The position numbers were made by a program, and so were the translations under genes. A DNA stretch of 64,000 nucleotides. Origin: Panonychus citri. Lineage: Eukaryota > Arthropoda > Arachnida > Trombidiformes > Tetranychidae. The notes beneath the pieces were generated by a model, which searched no databases, was not told the origin of the DNA, and saw only the letters and a program-made list of their open reading frames with translations. The stretch lies in the NCBI RefSeq assembly GCF_014898815.1, contig NW_026515482.1, positions 186,001 through 250,000 of the forward strand. The letters are read 5' to 3'. Below, piece after piece: positions 31,165 through 41,839 of this stretch (position 1 is its first letter; each line of letters starts with the position of its first letter).

Positions 31165-33619
31165 ATGATTGATGAGAGAGAAACGACCAGACCAAGAAGA
31201 TTAGCCTCTGAGAGAGCGAAGGTAAGTTTACTCTTGCTTTTAAATTTTCTCTTCTCTTTCTATTAAATTATTCTAATTGTAATTAAATTTAATTTCCATT
31301 TTAAATGTTACCACCTTCTAATTAACAGTATCCTTCATCTATTGAAATACAAATTAAGTGATTATTGTGGATACAAATTGTTATTAATTGACTTTTTTAA
31401 TTTTCTTCTGTGTTTCCTATTTTCAATTTGCTCTTCTTTTTTCCTACACCTCTCATCTTCTCTCTCTTTCTCTCTCTTTCTCTCTCTCTCTTTCTCTATT
31501 TTCCTCTATTTCTATTTCTCTTTCATTTTGTTTCTCTTTTCACTCTCTTTTATCTGTCTTTCTCTCACAGGCTTATTTCTTGAGCGATGCTTCAATTTCA
31601 AAGCAATTGGAAAAGGAGGAAAGAGATCTAAGGAAAGCTCTAAAAGTCTCTCGAATGGAAGCTTTGAGAGCCCGAAAGAATGGCAATGAGAGCAAGAGTG
31701 TAAATTGTTCATCGTCTTCTTCATCAACCACATCTACCTCATCATCTAAATCATCCTCATCTTCTTCATCTTCATCACCCACATCTCCTCTTTTATCTCT
31801 ACCAACTACACCAAAAACCACTACCAAAGGAACAAGAACTGCCTCTGTAAACCAAAAGCTCCAAAGGAAAATGGGTAAACCTAAACCAATGGAAATATCA
31901 ACAAAAAACATCAAAGGTTCTGGTAAAACTATGAACCAGGTTAAGCCCATTGACGATGATGAAAAACCAAAGTCTCCAAAATGGATTATCCGAACCCGAA
32001 GTCAAAATCCGAATAATAACAATAATTCCAACTGCCAGCTTGTGAATTACTCATTGGATTCTACGGATAAAGAAATGTTTAATTGTGATAAACAAAAAGC
32101 AACAACAACAACAACAATAACAAATCAATTAAATGGCAAAACGATTGATCCAATACAATCTAATGGTACAACCAAAGGTATTTTACCTTCACCTTTGATA
32201 CCATGTGCCAATTTACCTTCAGGCAAAGATAATGGTCTCATTGGTTTAATTCCTACAGTTAATGGTGAAAATTGTGATAAACCTCGACCCAGGATCATGG
32301 CACAGAGGAAATTTGCATCTATTACATATAATTGTAATACTTACCTTAAACCTCGTGATTCCGATTTATCTCCAATTAAGGAATTGTTCACCAAACATAA
32401 ACCATCGGCAGAAGATTTTCTAACTTTCCTGTGTTTCAAACGAACTGATTTACTGCCACCTCATCTTGATTTCTATTCTCTTAACAATATTACCTCTTCT
32501 TCTTCTTCTGATGGTTCTAATGTACCATCTAATGGTATTAATACTACAATTACCAACGATAAAACTGCCAACGGGATAAATCCCGTAAATTTATCCGATA
32601 ACAAATCCACCGTTAAACAGCCATCAAACACTAGCAACAATTCATCTACCTCTGCAATTAAAACAAATTCTAGAAATATAACAAATGGTAAAGTTCAACA
32701 AAGTTGCCGAAAACGAGCTATGAATTTTATAATTCGAAAAAGTGTCGATAATCGGAAGAAAGAACCTGATCTGGTGCATGCGAATCAAATGAATCGTAAA
32801 AATTGTATAAAATCAAGTAACAAAAACAATTCCGATTGTGGAACATTGAAAACCAATCAAAGGACAAATAGGACAAACACTTCAGGTCGACCATGTAAAT
32901 CACCAAAAAAGTCAACATCAAGAAGTGATGAAAATGAAGTTAAAAGATCACCTTTGAAAAAGCCCCCGAAGGCATCGTCCTCATCCCGCCACAAATCTCA
33001 TACCGAAGTCAAATTCACTACCTTCAAGGAAAAGATAAATACTAATCCAAAGGTTGATCAGAAGACAATTAATCCAATTATAAATGGGAAAGTATCCAAA
33101 AAATCTCAACCTAAACTGTCTAATCTCAATCCCGATACAAGAGACAGAAAAAAGGTCGAGAGAAAAGTTAATTGTGATCGTATTCTTCGGTCAAATCGTG
33201 CATCTAGTTCAACATCGAGTACTGAACCATGTTTGATCGTGGAAACACCTCAAGAAGTATTAACAAATGGAAAGCGTTCTAATATAAAAGCAGAAAAATT
33301 GGATTTAACAACAATTATGATCAATAGTAAACCTGAGAAAAGTGCAATAAATGGAAACCCTGTTGATAAATTAGATAGAAAAAGAAAATGCAATGTTGCC
33401 GATATTATCGTTGTGGATAATGTTAAAAAACGCCGAACAACAACTGCCCCACAATCAACAGTATCCACCAATTGTGAGTCACGTCGACCCAAGAAAAGCG
33501 GAACAATCGAATCATCACCTGAGACAATAACATCGATCTCCGAACAATTGAGAAAAGACTCGACCACCAAGTCCGTTGGCCACAATCGAATTGAGACCAG
33601 AAGTCACGCGAAAAGATGA
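31165..33619 (+). CDS. JARID2 N-terminal-region-like protein (no ARID or JmjC domain)
   Basis: Two exons, 31165-31221 and 31571-33619, join in phase for 701 residues. The intron 3' end is a long CT-rich polypyrimidine tract. Three features occur in the same order as in the N-terminal third of JARID2: a ubiquitin-interacting-motif-like helix (EERDLRKALKVSRMEA, residues about 35-50), the AQRKFA segment (Lys266), which corresponds to the methylated Lys116 segment of human JARID2 that EED binds, and EDFLTFLC (about residues 300-307), matching the JARID2 EDFLTFLC block. The rest is Ser/Asn/Lys-rich, disordered and basic. No JmjN, ARID, JmjC or zinc finger follows; the frame stops at 33619 and the next gene lies 258 bases away on the other strand. 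A PRC2-binding nuclear role is inferred. The alternative is a generic disordered nuclear protein with chance motifs. Confidence 0.6.
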
Positions 33620-33877
33620 GAGACAAATAAAATTTATGGAACATCAAAATTGGACATTGTTTTTATCCTTCTCACTTCTCGAAAAAAGGACTTTATTCTC
33701 AAAGTTAAATTTATTTGTTTGCCTCTTTTTTTATATTTTTATATTTATAATCAACGAGCTTGATCCATATGAACGCTGGTTCGTTATATCCTATCTCTCT
33801 CTCTATTTATCATCCCATCTCCATCCTTTCCCCGCATCCTTGAGCACAATTAACTTATTGTTATACATTCAATCAGC

Positions 33878-36811
33878 TCAGTCACTTTCCTCATCATCGT
33901 TTCTCATCTCAATTAATTTTGATTGATTCAAAGGTTGCTCGACATCAGACCTGTCAGATTCAAAGAAAGTAAATTGTGTTAGCATTTATCAAGAAAAAAG
34001 AGTAAATTTTACAATCACAATATACCAAGAGAAAAATGAATGAAAATTAATTCTCTTATAAGAAACTAATTGTTGATTCCTATTCTCATCTTTCTCTTTT
34101 TTCAACGAATCAATTTAATTGCGTTAAAACCAAAAATACATCAATATATATATCAAGTAACGATATTAAACTAAATTGAATAGTAATTTAAATTGACTAT
34201 TCTCAAATTTTTGGGCTAAATTGTTGAGACCAATCAAGGAAACTTGAAAAGCAGAACATTTTTCAGAGAATTAATTTTCTCAGTGAACCAATTAACGGAT
34301 AAAAAATTAACTTACCCATAAATAACATCCTCATCAGAATCATTGATCATGGAAAGAGTTGGATTGTCTCGGACTACACGTGAATCTATTTAATTGTGAT
34401 TTGAACGGAAGGAAACAATTAAGTAGTGAAATAGAGATCAATGTTACAAGAAAAACAGGAAACAATTTAGTGAAATAAAGGATTAATTAACTGATTTGTT
34501 TCCTTTTTTTCTTCATTACTCAAATCAATCAATCAAAATTGATCACAATCAAGTCTCACTATTTGTAAATTCAATTAACCATTTCCCTAGCATGGATTAT
34601 ATTTGCTTCATTGAAAACATTTAGATTCGGATCAATGGATTATTTTAGATTAATGGATTAATCAAACTTACCCATTAATGAGGCTGATGATGGATAATAA
34701 AAATATGCTGCAATACAAATGTAAAGATTTGAAATTGAAAAGATGGACAAGAAAGATGCCGAAGATGTGGTCTGATAGGTCATCGGGAGCAGTTGAAGAT
34801 ATGGAATTTGGGTTATGTCCGTTTTACCAAGAATCGAATCGGATGCCGTCGGTGGTTTCGAAAGGATAAATTCGAGGAAACAAATGGTCAAAGTGAAACA
34901 CAGAAGAAAAGTTTGAATTTTAAGGCGAAGGTCAAAGTATGGCATTGATCGAAGTTCCGTAAACGCGGTCAGTAGAAGAAGAACCAAGTAGATGAAATAG
35001 ATCAAAAATAGAAGATAAAAGAGGAAATTACAAGTCTATGGGTAGAAAATGAAAAGAGAAATGTTAGTTCGATGAGAGATTTTCATGAATCGAATCAATT
35101 TATTGATAATCTGACCTTCAACAGCATGGAACCAGAATAAGCAGTTTCTTCATCTAAAGTTGGATTCTCCATTTTCTTAATTCTTGACCAATTGGCACCG
35201 TAAAGGATAATTAACCAGAGAGTTCCAACAATCAATAATTTAAAACCATAGAAACGAATCAGTGGTCGATTATTTTGCCGAATCCCATGGAAAAAGCAAA
35301 TCCAAAAGAGTAGAACTGAACAAGTGAATGTTGTTTGGAACAGAATCTCCAAAATATGAGGAAATTTGGAATTTGAAAGATACATTAAAGGATAGAATGG
35401 ATCTAAAGAGAGAGAGAGAGAAGAAAACAGTCAACAATTAACACTAATTGTCAAGAAAAAAACAGATTACAAAACTCACTGTTGTACAATATTAGCGCGA
35501 TTAATAAAAACGAAGTCCATTTTTGCTCCATTGACCAATCGGCAAAATTATATCGATACAAACAATGATTAAACCAACACTGAAGAAAAGGATAAAAATG
35601 AAAAGATTAGATGATAAAGTTGATCAGCTCGTTGAATATTTAATCAGTTAATTACCGAGGTTATGAATGCAATCACTAGAAAGATGAATCGAAACCAAAT
35701 AGTTAAACTCGTAAAGGATGGATTAATTGATTGGAAAGTAAAGTGAATATCGGTGATTGGATTTTTCTTATTAAAATGTTCTAAATCGGCAAATCTAATA
35801 GTAATTGTGTAATCAGAGTATTCCAAGTATTCTAGATGAAGAGCTTGAATTGGATCACAAGAATTACCATTACAATCAAGGTGATGATATCGACCACCAC
35901 CAGAATCAAAGGATTCCTCTAATATGGTATTGACCATCGGTAAAGTATCATTGGTACCACCGAAGCCCATTGATCCAGTATCTTTACGATGATGATTATT
36001 GTTGTTAATTGTACTTTTCCCCTCAATGTTAATCGTAATGGTGAATCTTTTCTGAAAAGCACCCGAATCTGGTTCACCTTTAATATAAAACGTTATCCAA
36101 AGGCAAATGTAACCCGAATAGGTTGACATCTCAGGTACCGAGATCCTAAATGGACCAGAAACCAGGAGATTTTGTTGTACCGTTTTATTGACCTTGTCTT
36201 TCTCAAATATCTGTGAGGCCTTCAGAGTGTCCAGTTTGGTGACATTCGGTCCAGCAAGTCCGATGAATAAAAGTAATATAAAACAAGATAAAAAACCAGC
36301 TAAAGATAATAAGATCTCCCGTTTATGAATAGCATAAATATTCATATGAAGTGACCTGTTGGTTGATCGGAAAATTGTCAAAATTAAACGAAACAATTAG
36401 ATTTGTGATAACAATTAACTTTACAAGTCTTAGGTTGACACATCTTAAACACCGGAACCTTTTTGTTTGCTTGTTTTTTAAATTAATTGAATTTGTCCAA
36501 TTCCGGTTGATTGAATTGAGAAGCAAATTGAATTGATTTAAACCAAATGATTTTTGTTTGATTATTAATTTGAAATTGAAAATCGATCACAATTTATCTC
36601 TAAGATTAATTAATCTCTTTGTTTACATTGTTAATCGTTAACCTGCCAAGTGTTTACAGAGATAAGTTGATAAAAGATTATCATGATTACCGATAATTAA
36701 TTGATTAACTTACCTTTCACACCGATCATGATAATAGGTTGGAGCAATATAACGACGAAATTCACTGAAAAAATCATTTAATTGATTACGAGTTTTAAAT
36801 AGTAAACTCAT
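33878..36811 (-). CDS. TMEM181: TMEM181 (GPR178-like) multi-pass membrane protein
   Basis: Seven exons, 36811-36714, 36355-35656, 35579-35480, 35402-35116, 35035-34672, 34385-34316 and 33950-33878, join in phase for 563 residues. The first membrane segment (LSCFILLLFIGLAGP) precedes a large lumenal beta-rich domain, followed by seven membrane segments of the Wntless/GOLD-domain receptor type. Family-specific stretches include INPSFTSLTIWFRFIFLV, EQKWTSFLL, FFHGIRQNNRP, ELRSMPYFDLRLK and the cytoplasmic tail DNPTLSMINDSDEDVIYG. That tail is followed in the last exon by SDVEQPL and ends in DDEESD, all matching vertebrate TMEM181. An N-glycosylated His/Asn insert in the lumenal domain is lineage-specific. 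Predicted location is the secretory-pathway or plasma membrane. Its 3' end faces the JARID2-like gene. Confidence 0.93.
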
Positions 36812-37328
36812 CGTGTTGATTGTTGAAAGTAAGATCAGTGATTGATTTTTGATTATCACAAGATTAAAGGTTTAATCGAGATTAATTGAGGACAATTTGA
36901 GATTCTTACAATTGTTTAGATTGTATTAATTGGATACATGGGAAAAGATTGAATTAATTATGGATTTAGAAAGATAGTAATTAGATTTCCAATCGGATTT
37001 CTGGTCAATATTGTCAGATAATTGTTACTCTTTCATATGGAATGATACAAAAAAAAATCCTTTGGTAAAATTGGATAAGAATCTAGGAAATAATATTATT
37101 TTTCGAAGGCGAAAAAAGAAAGGGAAAAGAAAGGGAAAGAGAGGAGGAAACTTTTCAATTCTCGAAGCGCATGATAAGTTGAACTGTTCAGTTTTTGCCG
37201 ATCGATTGATGTTCTTGTCAAAGTGATAAACTCGATGGTTACAATTTAACCTCTGGCAGCTAATCACAGGGACACCCGCGTACATTGAATTCGAGGGTTA
37301 ATTAGATGATTGGGATTCGTGAATTAGT
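36812..37328. other. Intergenic region
   Basis: Upstream region of TMEM181. Contains an A/G-rich patch (about 37108-37147) and short frames with no protein-like signal. No gene called. Confidence 0.45.
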
Positions 37329-37673
37329 TTAATTGTTGATGTGTTTGATTTTTTTCTTCGCTGATGTTGTTTCAATTCGAGCCACAGTTTTAACGGTTGT
37401 CTCAATGGTTAGAACATTTTTACTGGTCAATACATCGAGAAGGTCAACGGTCATTGATGATTTTGTCTCTACCTGTTCATCGGTCACTCCTCGGACAATT
37501 GAATGTTGATGTAATTGAATTGATTTAACAAATTCACTCAGAACTGACAATGAATCTTTAATTATACTCGATGATCGTGGTGTTTGACTTAATTGTTGTA
37601 TCGGTGATGAAGGTGGAGTTGATTGTGAAGATGCTTGGGAAGGAGGTTTAGATGATTGTCCATCCGATGACAT
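37329..37673 (-). CDS. Small protein of unknown function, 114 aa
   Basis: A single open frame with an ATG in a good context. The N-terminal 35 residues are Ser/Pro/Gln-rich and probably disordered. Residues 36-110 are predicted helical (IIKDSLSVLSEFVKSIQLH, then DLLDVLTSKNVLTIETTVKTV) and end in KKKIKHINN. There is no signal peptide or membrane segment. The disordered head plus short helical body resembles small adaptor subunits such as BLOC-1 or BORC members, but I cannot match it to any. It could also be a chance frame, though length and composition argue for a gene. Confidence 0.5.
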   Translation of the reverse strand: MSSDGQSSKPPSQASSQSTPPSSPIQQLSQTPRSSSIIKDSLSVLSEFVKSIQLHQHSIVRGVTDEQVETKSSMTVDLLDVLTSKNVLTIETTVKTVARIETTSAKKKIKHINN

Positions 37674-38507
37674 AGTTCACCTTATTAAGAAATTAACTAA
37701 TCAAAGACTAGAAGGATTATAATCAGTAATTAAAATCTTATTTGTATCTCAACAATTGAATTATAATTAGTCATCAAAAGAGCAACAGAAACTAATTGTT
37801 GTTACTTTTACCGCGATTATCAAATTTGTTTCCAATATTTATATCATTAAATGATTAGATTAATTTAATAAAACAATAAGCATTTACTAATCATGAAAAC
37901 AATTAGTCGATTGTTTCAATGTAACAACATGACAAATATTACCAATTGTCTTCTAATACATTTTAACATGCAAGTGAAATTGTGTTTCAATGAAACAAAA
38001 TAATAGAAAATGATAACAATCAACTGGTAACTTTTAATTAGCAACAAATTGTCATCACAATTTAAATGTGTTCTCATTTTAATCAATCAGCTGATGTTTC
38101 AATCAACTATCAGTCTCTTAGCAACTCAGATGATTACAAACTCATTAAAGAATCAGCTCTCTTTCTTGCTCTCTAACAATAGTAATGATCCATTTGTGAT
38201 ACAATCAAGAGAGTCAATCAATCTGTCGTATCATGATTAATGAGTCACTAATTAAACATCTCAATTTCATTTCATTGTTTATCCATAATAACAGTGCCAT
38301 CTATGTGATTATCATTTCGGTTTATGGTTTTTATCAACATCAAACATTAGATATTTACAATATTTAATATGTGTCTTGATTAGTAATTTGGTTTTAATTG
38401 CTCTCTTGATTAGTGACAATTTTAATACTTTTTCTCTCTCACTTTTGTACATTTGTTTATTACCTTTGAAACAATTACCATTCCAGTCAATTCTTTACCA
38501 AATCAAA
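37674..38507. other. Intergenic region
   Basis: A+T-rich. A 63-codon open frame at 38049-38240 shows no family resemblance and is left out. The GMDS promoter should lie in the last few hundred bases. Confidence 0.45.
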
Positions 38508-39655
38508 ATGTCTACATGTAAAGTTGCTTTAATCACCGGAATCACTGGCCAGGTAAATATGATTTTTGTTATTCTTTTGTTTTTGTTATTCTGTATTGTT
38601 GATTGTTGATTGTTTTATTTTGACTCTTTCATGATTAGGATGGATCATATTTGGCTGAGTTTCTTATTGAGAAAGGTTATCAAGTCCATGGTGTCATTAG
38701 GCGGTCAAGTAGCTTCAATACAGCTCGGATTCAACATCTATACAAAGATCCGAAAACTCATAAACAAGGGTCAATGAAGCTTCATTATGGTGACATGACC
38801 GATACAACTTGTCTGGTTAAGATAATTAATGAAATTAAACCTGATGAAATTTACAATTTAGCTGCTCAAAGTCATGTTAAGGTTTCATTTGAGTTAAGTG
38901 AATACACTGCCAATGTTGATGCTATTGGCACTTTAAGGATTTTAGATGCAATCAGAAGCTGTGGATTAGTTGATAAAGTGAAATTTTATCAAGCCTCGAC
39001 CAGTGAATTATTTGGTCAAGTTCAAGAGATTCCTCAGAGTGAGAAGACTCCTTTCTATCCTCGATCTCCTTATGGTGTTGCTAAACTCTATGGTTATTGG
39101 ATTGTGGTCAATTATCGTGAAGCTTATAAAATGTTTGCCGTCAATGGTATTTTGTTTAACCATGAGAGCCCTCGACGTGGTGAAACTTTTGTGACCCGTA
39201 AGATTACACGAGGTGTTGCCAAAATTTCAATCGGTGAATTGGAATACATTGAATTGGGAAATCTGGACGCTAAAAGGGACTGGGGTCACGCTAAAGATTA
39301 TGTTGAAGCGATGTGGCTTATGCTTCAACAGGATAATCCAGAGGATTATGTCATTGCCACCGGTGAGGCTCACAGTGTACGGGAATTTGTCGAGGAATCG
39401 TTTAAACATATTGGTAAAAGTATTGAATGGAAAGGTGAAGGAATCAATGAAATTGGAATTGAAAAAGGAACCGGAATTGTCCGAGTTAAAGTGAATACCA
39501 AATACTTCCGTCCGGCTGAAGTTGAATTCCTCTTGGGTGATGCAACTAAAGCTAAGAAACAATTAAACTGGTCACCAAAGATCACCTTTCATGCTCTTGT
39601 CCAAGAAATGATCGATTCTGATATTAAATTAATGAAGAAAAATCCTGAAGCCTAA
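38508..39655 (+). CDS. GMDS: GDP-mannose 4,6-dehydratase
   Basis: Two exons, 38508-38552 and 38639-39655, join in phase for 353 residues, full length for the family. It converts GDP-mannose to GDP-4-keto-6-deoxymannose with NADP, the first step to GDP-fucose, in the cytosol. The Rossmann G-x2-G-x2-G motif GITGQDGSYL is split by the intron. HGVIRRSSSFNT binds the cofactor phosphate. The short-chain dehydrogenase catalytic residues are in YQASTSELFG (Thr/Ser and Glu) and SPYGVAKLYGYW (Tyr-x3-Lys). NHESPRRGETFVTRKI and the RDWGHAKDYVEAMW block bind substrate and are diagnostic. No truncation or missing residue is seen. Confidence 0.97.
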
Positions 39656-40477
39656 AGATGAGGATAAACACTAAAGTTTTTACCTCAAAGGAAACAAATT
39701 GTTTTCCTATTTGTTTTTTTTTCTAAGTCCAAGACAATTCATCAATCAAATTGATTTTCATTTGAATGTGAATCAATAAAACGAAATCATTGATTAAGTA
39801 TTAATACAATTTTAACTATTGATCGACATAAAAAACGGTAAAAACGACATTTGTAATCAAAATGAAATCCTAAGTACAAATAAAACTTAAGTGGACAATG
39901 AATTGTTTGTTTATTGGCCTTACAAATTAAATTGCTGATTAGAAACCTGATTAGGCTACATCACAATTGGGTCAATTATAATTTTCTTTAAATTGAGAAG
40001 GATTTTGGTAAACAATTGATTCTTTTTTTTTTGATGAGTTTGTGGCTAATTAGATATTATGTTTTCTTTCCGGAAAATCAGCAGATTAAATTGATGTTGA
40101 TGCTTTTCCTATGGCAATTGTGATGTTCAAGCTCCGAGTTTTCATGATTAAACATTTTTGGAATGATGATGAATTAAAATTCACAAATTATGGGAATGGC
40201 CAAACAATTGATTTAATCAACACAACTGATTTGAGTTAATAGTTGAGGAAGAAGATGATGTTTGGGAAAACTGAATTGCTGTTAACCATGATTTTTTAGT
40301 ATAAAATATTATTTGTTGGCTTTTCATAGAAAGGATTAACCAAATGGAGGTCAGAGATAATTAACTGATCATAAAAAGTAAAATTTCTGCTAATCCAAGA
40401 ACTTTAGTGTAGGAGAGAGATGAAGACAAGAGATTTTTTCTTGTTAGTTAAAGGTTAATATAAATCACCAGAGATTA
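39656..40477. other. 3' flanks of convergent GMDS and ARL5
   Basis: Non-coding. ATCAATAAAACG at about 39772 is a likely GMDS poly(A) signal. No other feature seen. Confidence 0.5.
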
Positions 40478-41212
40478 TCAACTCCTCGATTTGAGTTGAT
40501 TAGCAATCCACTCGAGTCCTTGATAAAGTCCTTCTCCAGTTAAGGCACAACAAGCTTGTATTTGCCAATGATGTTTTTTGATTGAGGTTAAATTTAATTG
40601 ATTTGAAATCTCAGCCGGTGTGAGACAACCTTTAACATCCTGTTTATTAGCATAAATCAGTATAGCTGCTTTCTTTAAATCTTCATGGACCAACATTTTC
40701 CAAAGCTCTTCCTTAGATAACTTTAATCTTTCTCGATCAGTTGAATCAATAACAAGAATAATAAATTCAGTATTACAGTAATAGGCACTCCATCCTTGTC
40801 GAAGGGACTCTTGACCACCGATATCCCACATTATGAAACGAATATTTTTCCAAATGACCTCTTCAACATTACTCCCTAATGTAGGTGACGTATGAACAAC
40901 TTCATTCATTATGAATTGATACAAAATGGTCGTTTTTCCAGCATTATCTAATCCAATTATGACAATCTTATGCTCTGATTACCACCAAACAGAAAAAAGA
41001 GAAAAAAAGAAAACATTAACATTAACATACATGAAAATAAAGATCAAGACAAGCAAAAAAACTCTATGAACGCAATAAATCAACAGTAAACTCCATTGGA
41101 GTAACGGTAAACTCAAACAAGTTAATCAAAATTTAAAAAAGAGGAAAAAAACAATTTAAATCTCACCTTCTTTTGTAAACATAGACCATATTTTAGTAAA
41201 TAGCAAACCCAT
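40478..41212 (-). CDS. ARL5: ADP-ribosylation factor-like 5 (ARL5)
   Basis: Two exons, 41212-41167 and 40974-40478, join in phase for 180 residues, matching ARL5 length. MGLLFTKIWSMF has Gly2 for N-myristoylation. G1 is GLDNAGKT, switch I SPTLGSNVEEV, G3 WDIGGQESLR, G4 NKQD and G5 CCALTGEG. Downstream of G1, YQFIMNEVVHTSPT is diagnostic for ARL5. ARL5 acts on the trans-Golgi, recruiting GARP for endosome-to-Golgi transport. Two small changes from the vertebrate protein (QGWSAYY for SSWNTYY) do not touch nucleotide-binding residues. A CT repeat lies just before the ATG in the 5'-UTR. Confidence 0.95.
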
Positions 41213-41440
41213 TTCTCTCTCTCTCTCTCTCCTTTTAGTTATTAAAAAACAAATATCAAGTCATCATCATCGACATAGAACTCACCAACAACAACACTAA
41301 AACACTAATAGTAAACTACAAAATCTTGTTGAATAACATTAAAATTGGTCCAATTAAACCTGACGATGATTAAAAGATAATTAAAAAAAAAATTTCTATT
41401 TAAAAATTTGGTTCAAATTTATTGATCCTCCAAGAGGTGA

Positions 41441-41539
41441 CTAATTACAGTCGTCCGAAGACTGAGCAGCCTCAAGTGCTGCCCTCGATCGGTCATCTGA
41501 GCCACCGAATGATAGAGAATACAAAGCAAAAATTTTCAT
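41441..41539 (-). CDS. Possible 32-aa small ORF in a G+C-richer island
   Basis: The ATG has an AACAAAATG context and the frame reads MKIFALYSLSFGG followed by a polar Asp/Ser/Ala tail ending DDCN. The island at about 41450-41515 is richer in G+C than anything nearby and contains a short perfect hairpin (GCAGC-CTCAAGT-GCTGC). It may be a small peptide gene, the end of an unseen gene, or a structured RNA. Support is weak. Confidence 0.2.
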   Translation of the reverse strand: MKIFALYSLSFGGSDDRSRAALEAAQSSDDCN

Positions 41540-41557
41540 TTTGTTTACAATTGAAAA

Positions 41558-41583
41558 TAAATAAATAAATAAATAAATAAAAA
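41558..41583 (+). repeat. (AAAT)n tract
   Basis: About six tandem AAAT/TAAA units between the two small candidate ORFs. Confidence 0.9.
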
Positions 41584-41591
41584 ATATAAAA

Positions 41592-41823
41592 TTAATCAAT
41601 AAATCCTTTTTTAAACAATTTAGACATTTGATCTTTCATTTTAGTATATTGTTCATATAATTCAGGTGGTGGATCTGTAAAATAGAGGAAGGTAAAAGTA
41701 TTCTGTCGAGAAGTTGTTGGTGTCAGAGTTCACATAAGAAACGTGTTTTTCAGTATTCTGTCTCAGAGTATTCTGTCTCAGAGTATTCTGTCTTGCTGAA
41801 CCTACCTGATTATTTGTATTCAT
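41592..41823 (-). CDS. Candidate two-exon small protein, 34 aa
   Basis: The clearest part is the second exon, 41674-41592, after a good TTTTACAG acceptor. It reads DPPPELYEQYTKMKDQMSK, then LFKKGFID and a stop. The only ATG upstream in a suitable position is 41823-41821 (MNTNNQ). Keeping frame requires the weaker donor after 41802 (G|GTTCAG) rather than the consensus CAG|GTAGGT four bases earlier. The intron carries a triple GAGTATTCTGTCTCA repeat. I do not recognise the protein. The exon looks coding, but the gene structure is uncertain. Confidence 0.3.
41750..41795 (+). repeat. Three tandem copies of a 15-bp unit
   Basis: CAGAGTATTCTGTCT and variants occur three times in tandem, with a further partial copy near 41697. 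Confidence 0.8.
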
Positions 41824-41839
41824 TTTGGTCTCCACACTT

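Noticed and set aside
31342..31570. N-terminal hydrophobic extension of the JARID2-like frame (poly Ser/Leu/Phe)
   Set aside because: This is the CT-rich polypyrimidine tract of the intron read as protein. The splice at 31571 joins a better first exon at 31165-31221.
38049..38240. 63-codon open frame upstream of GMDS
   Set aside because: No recognisable features; likely promoter or 5' sequence.
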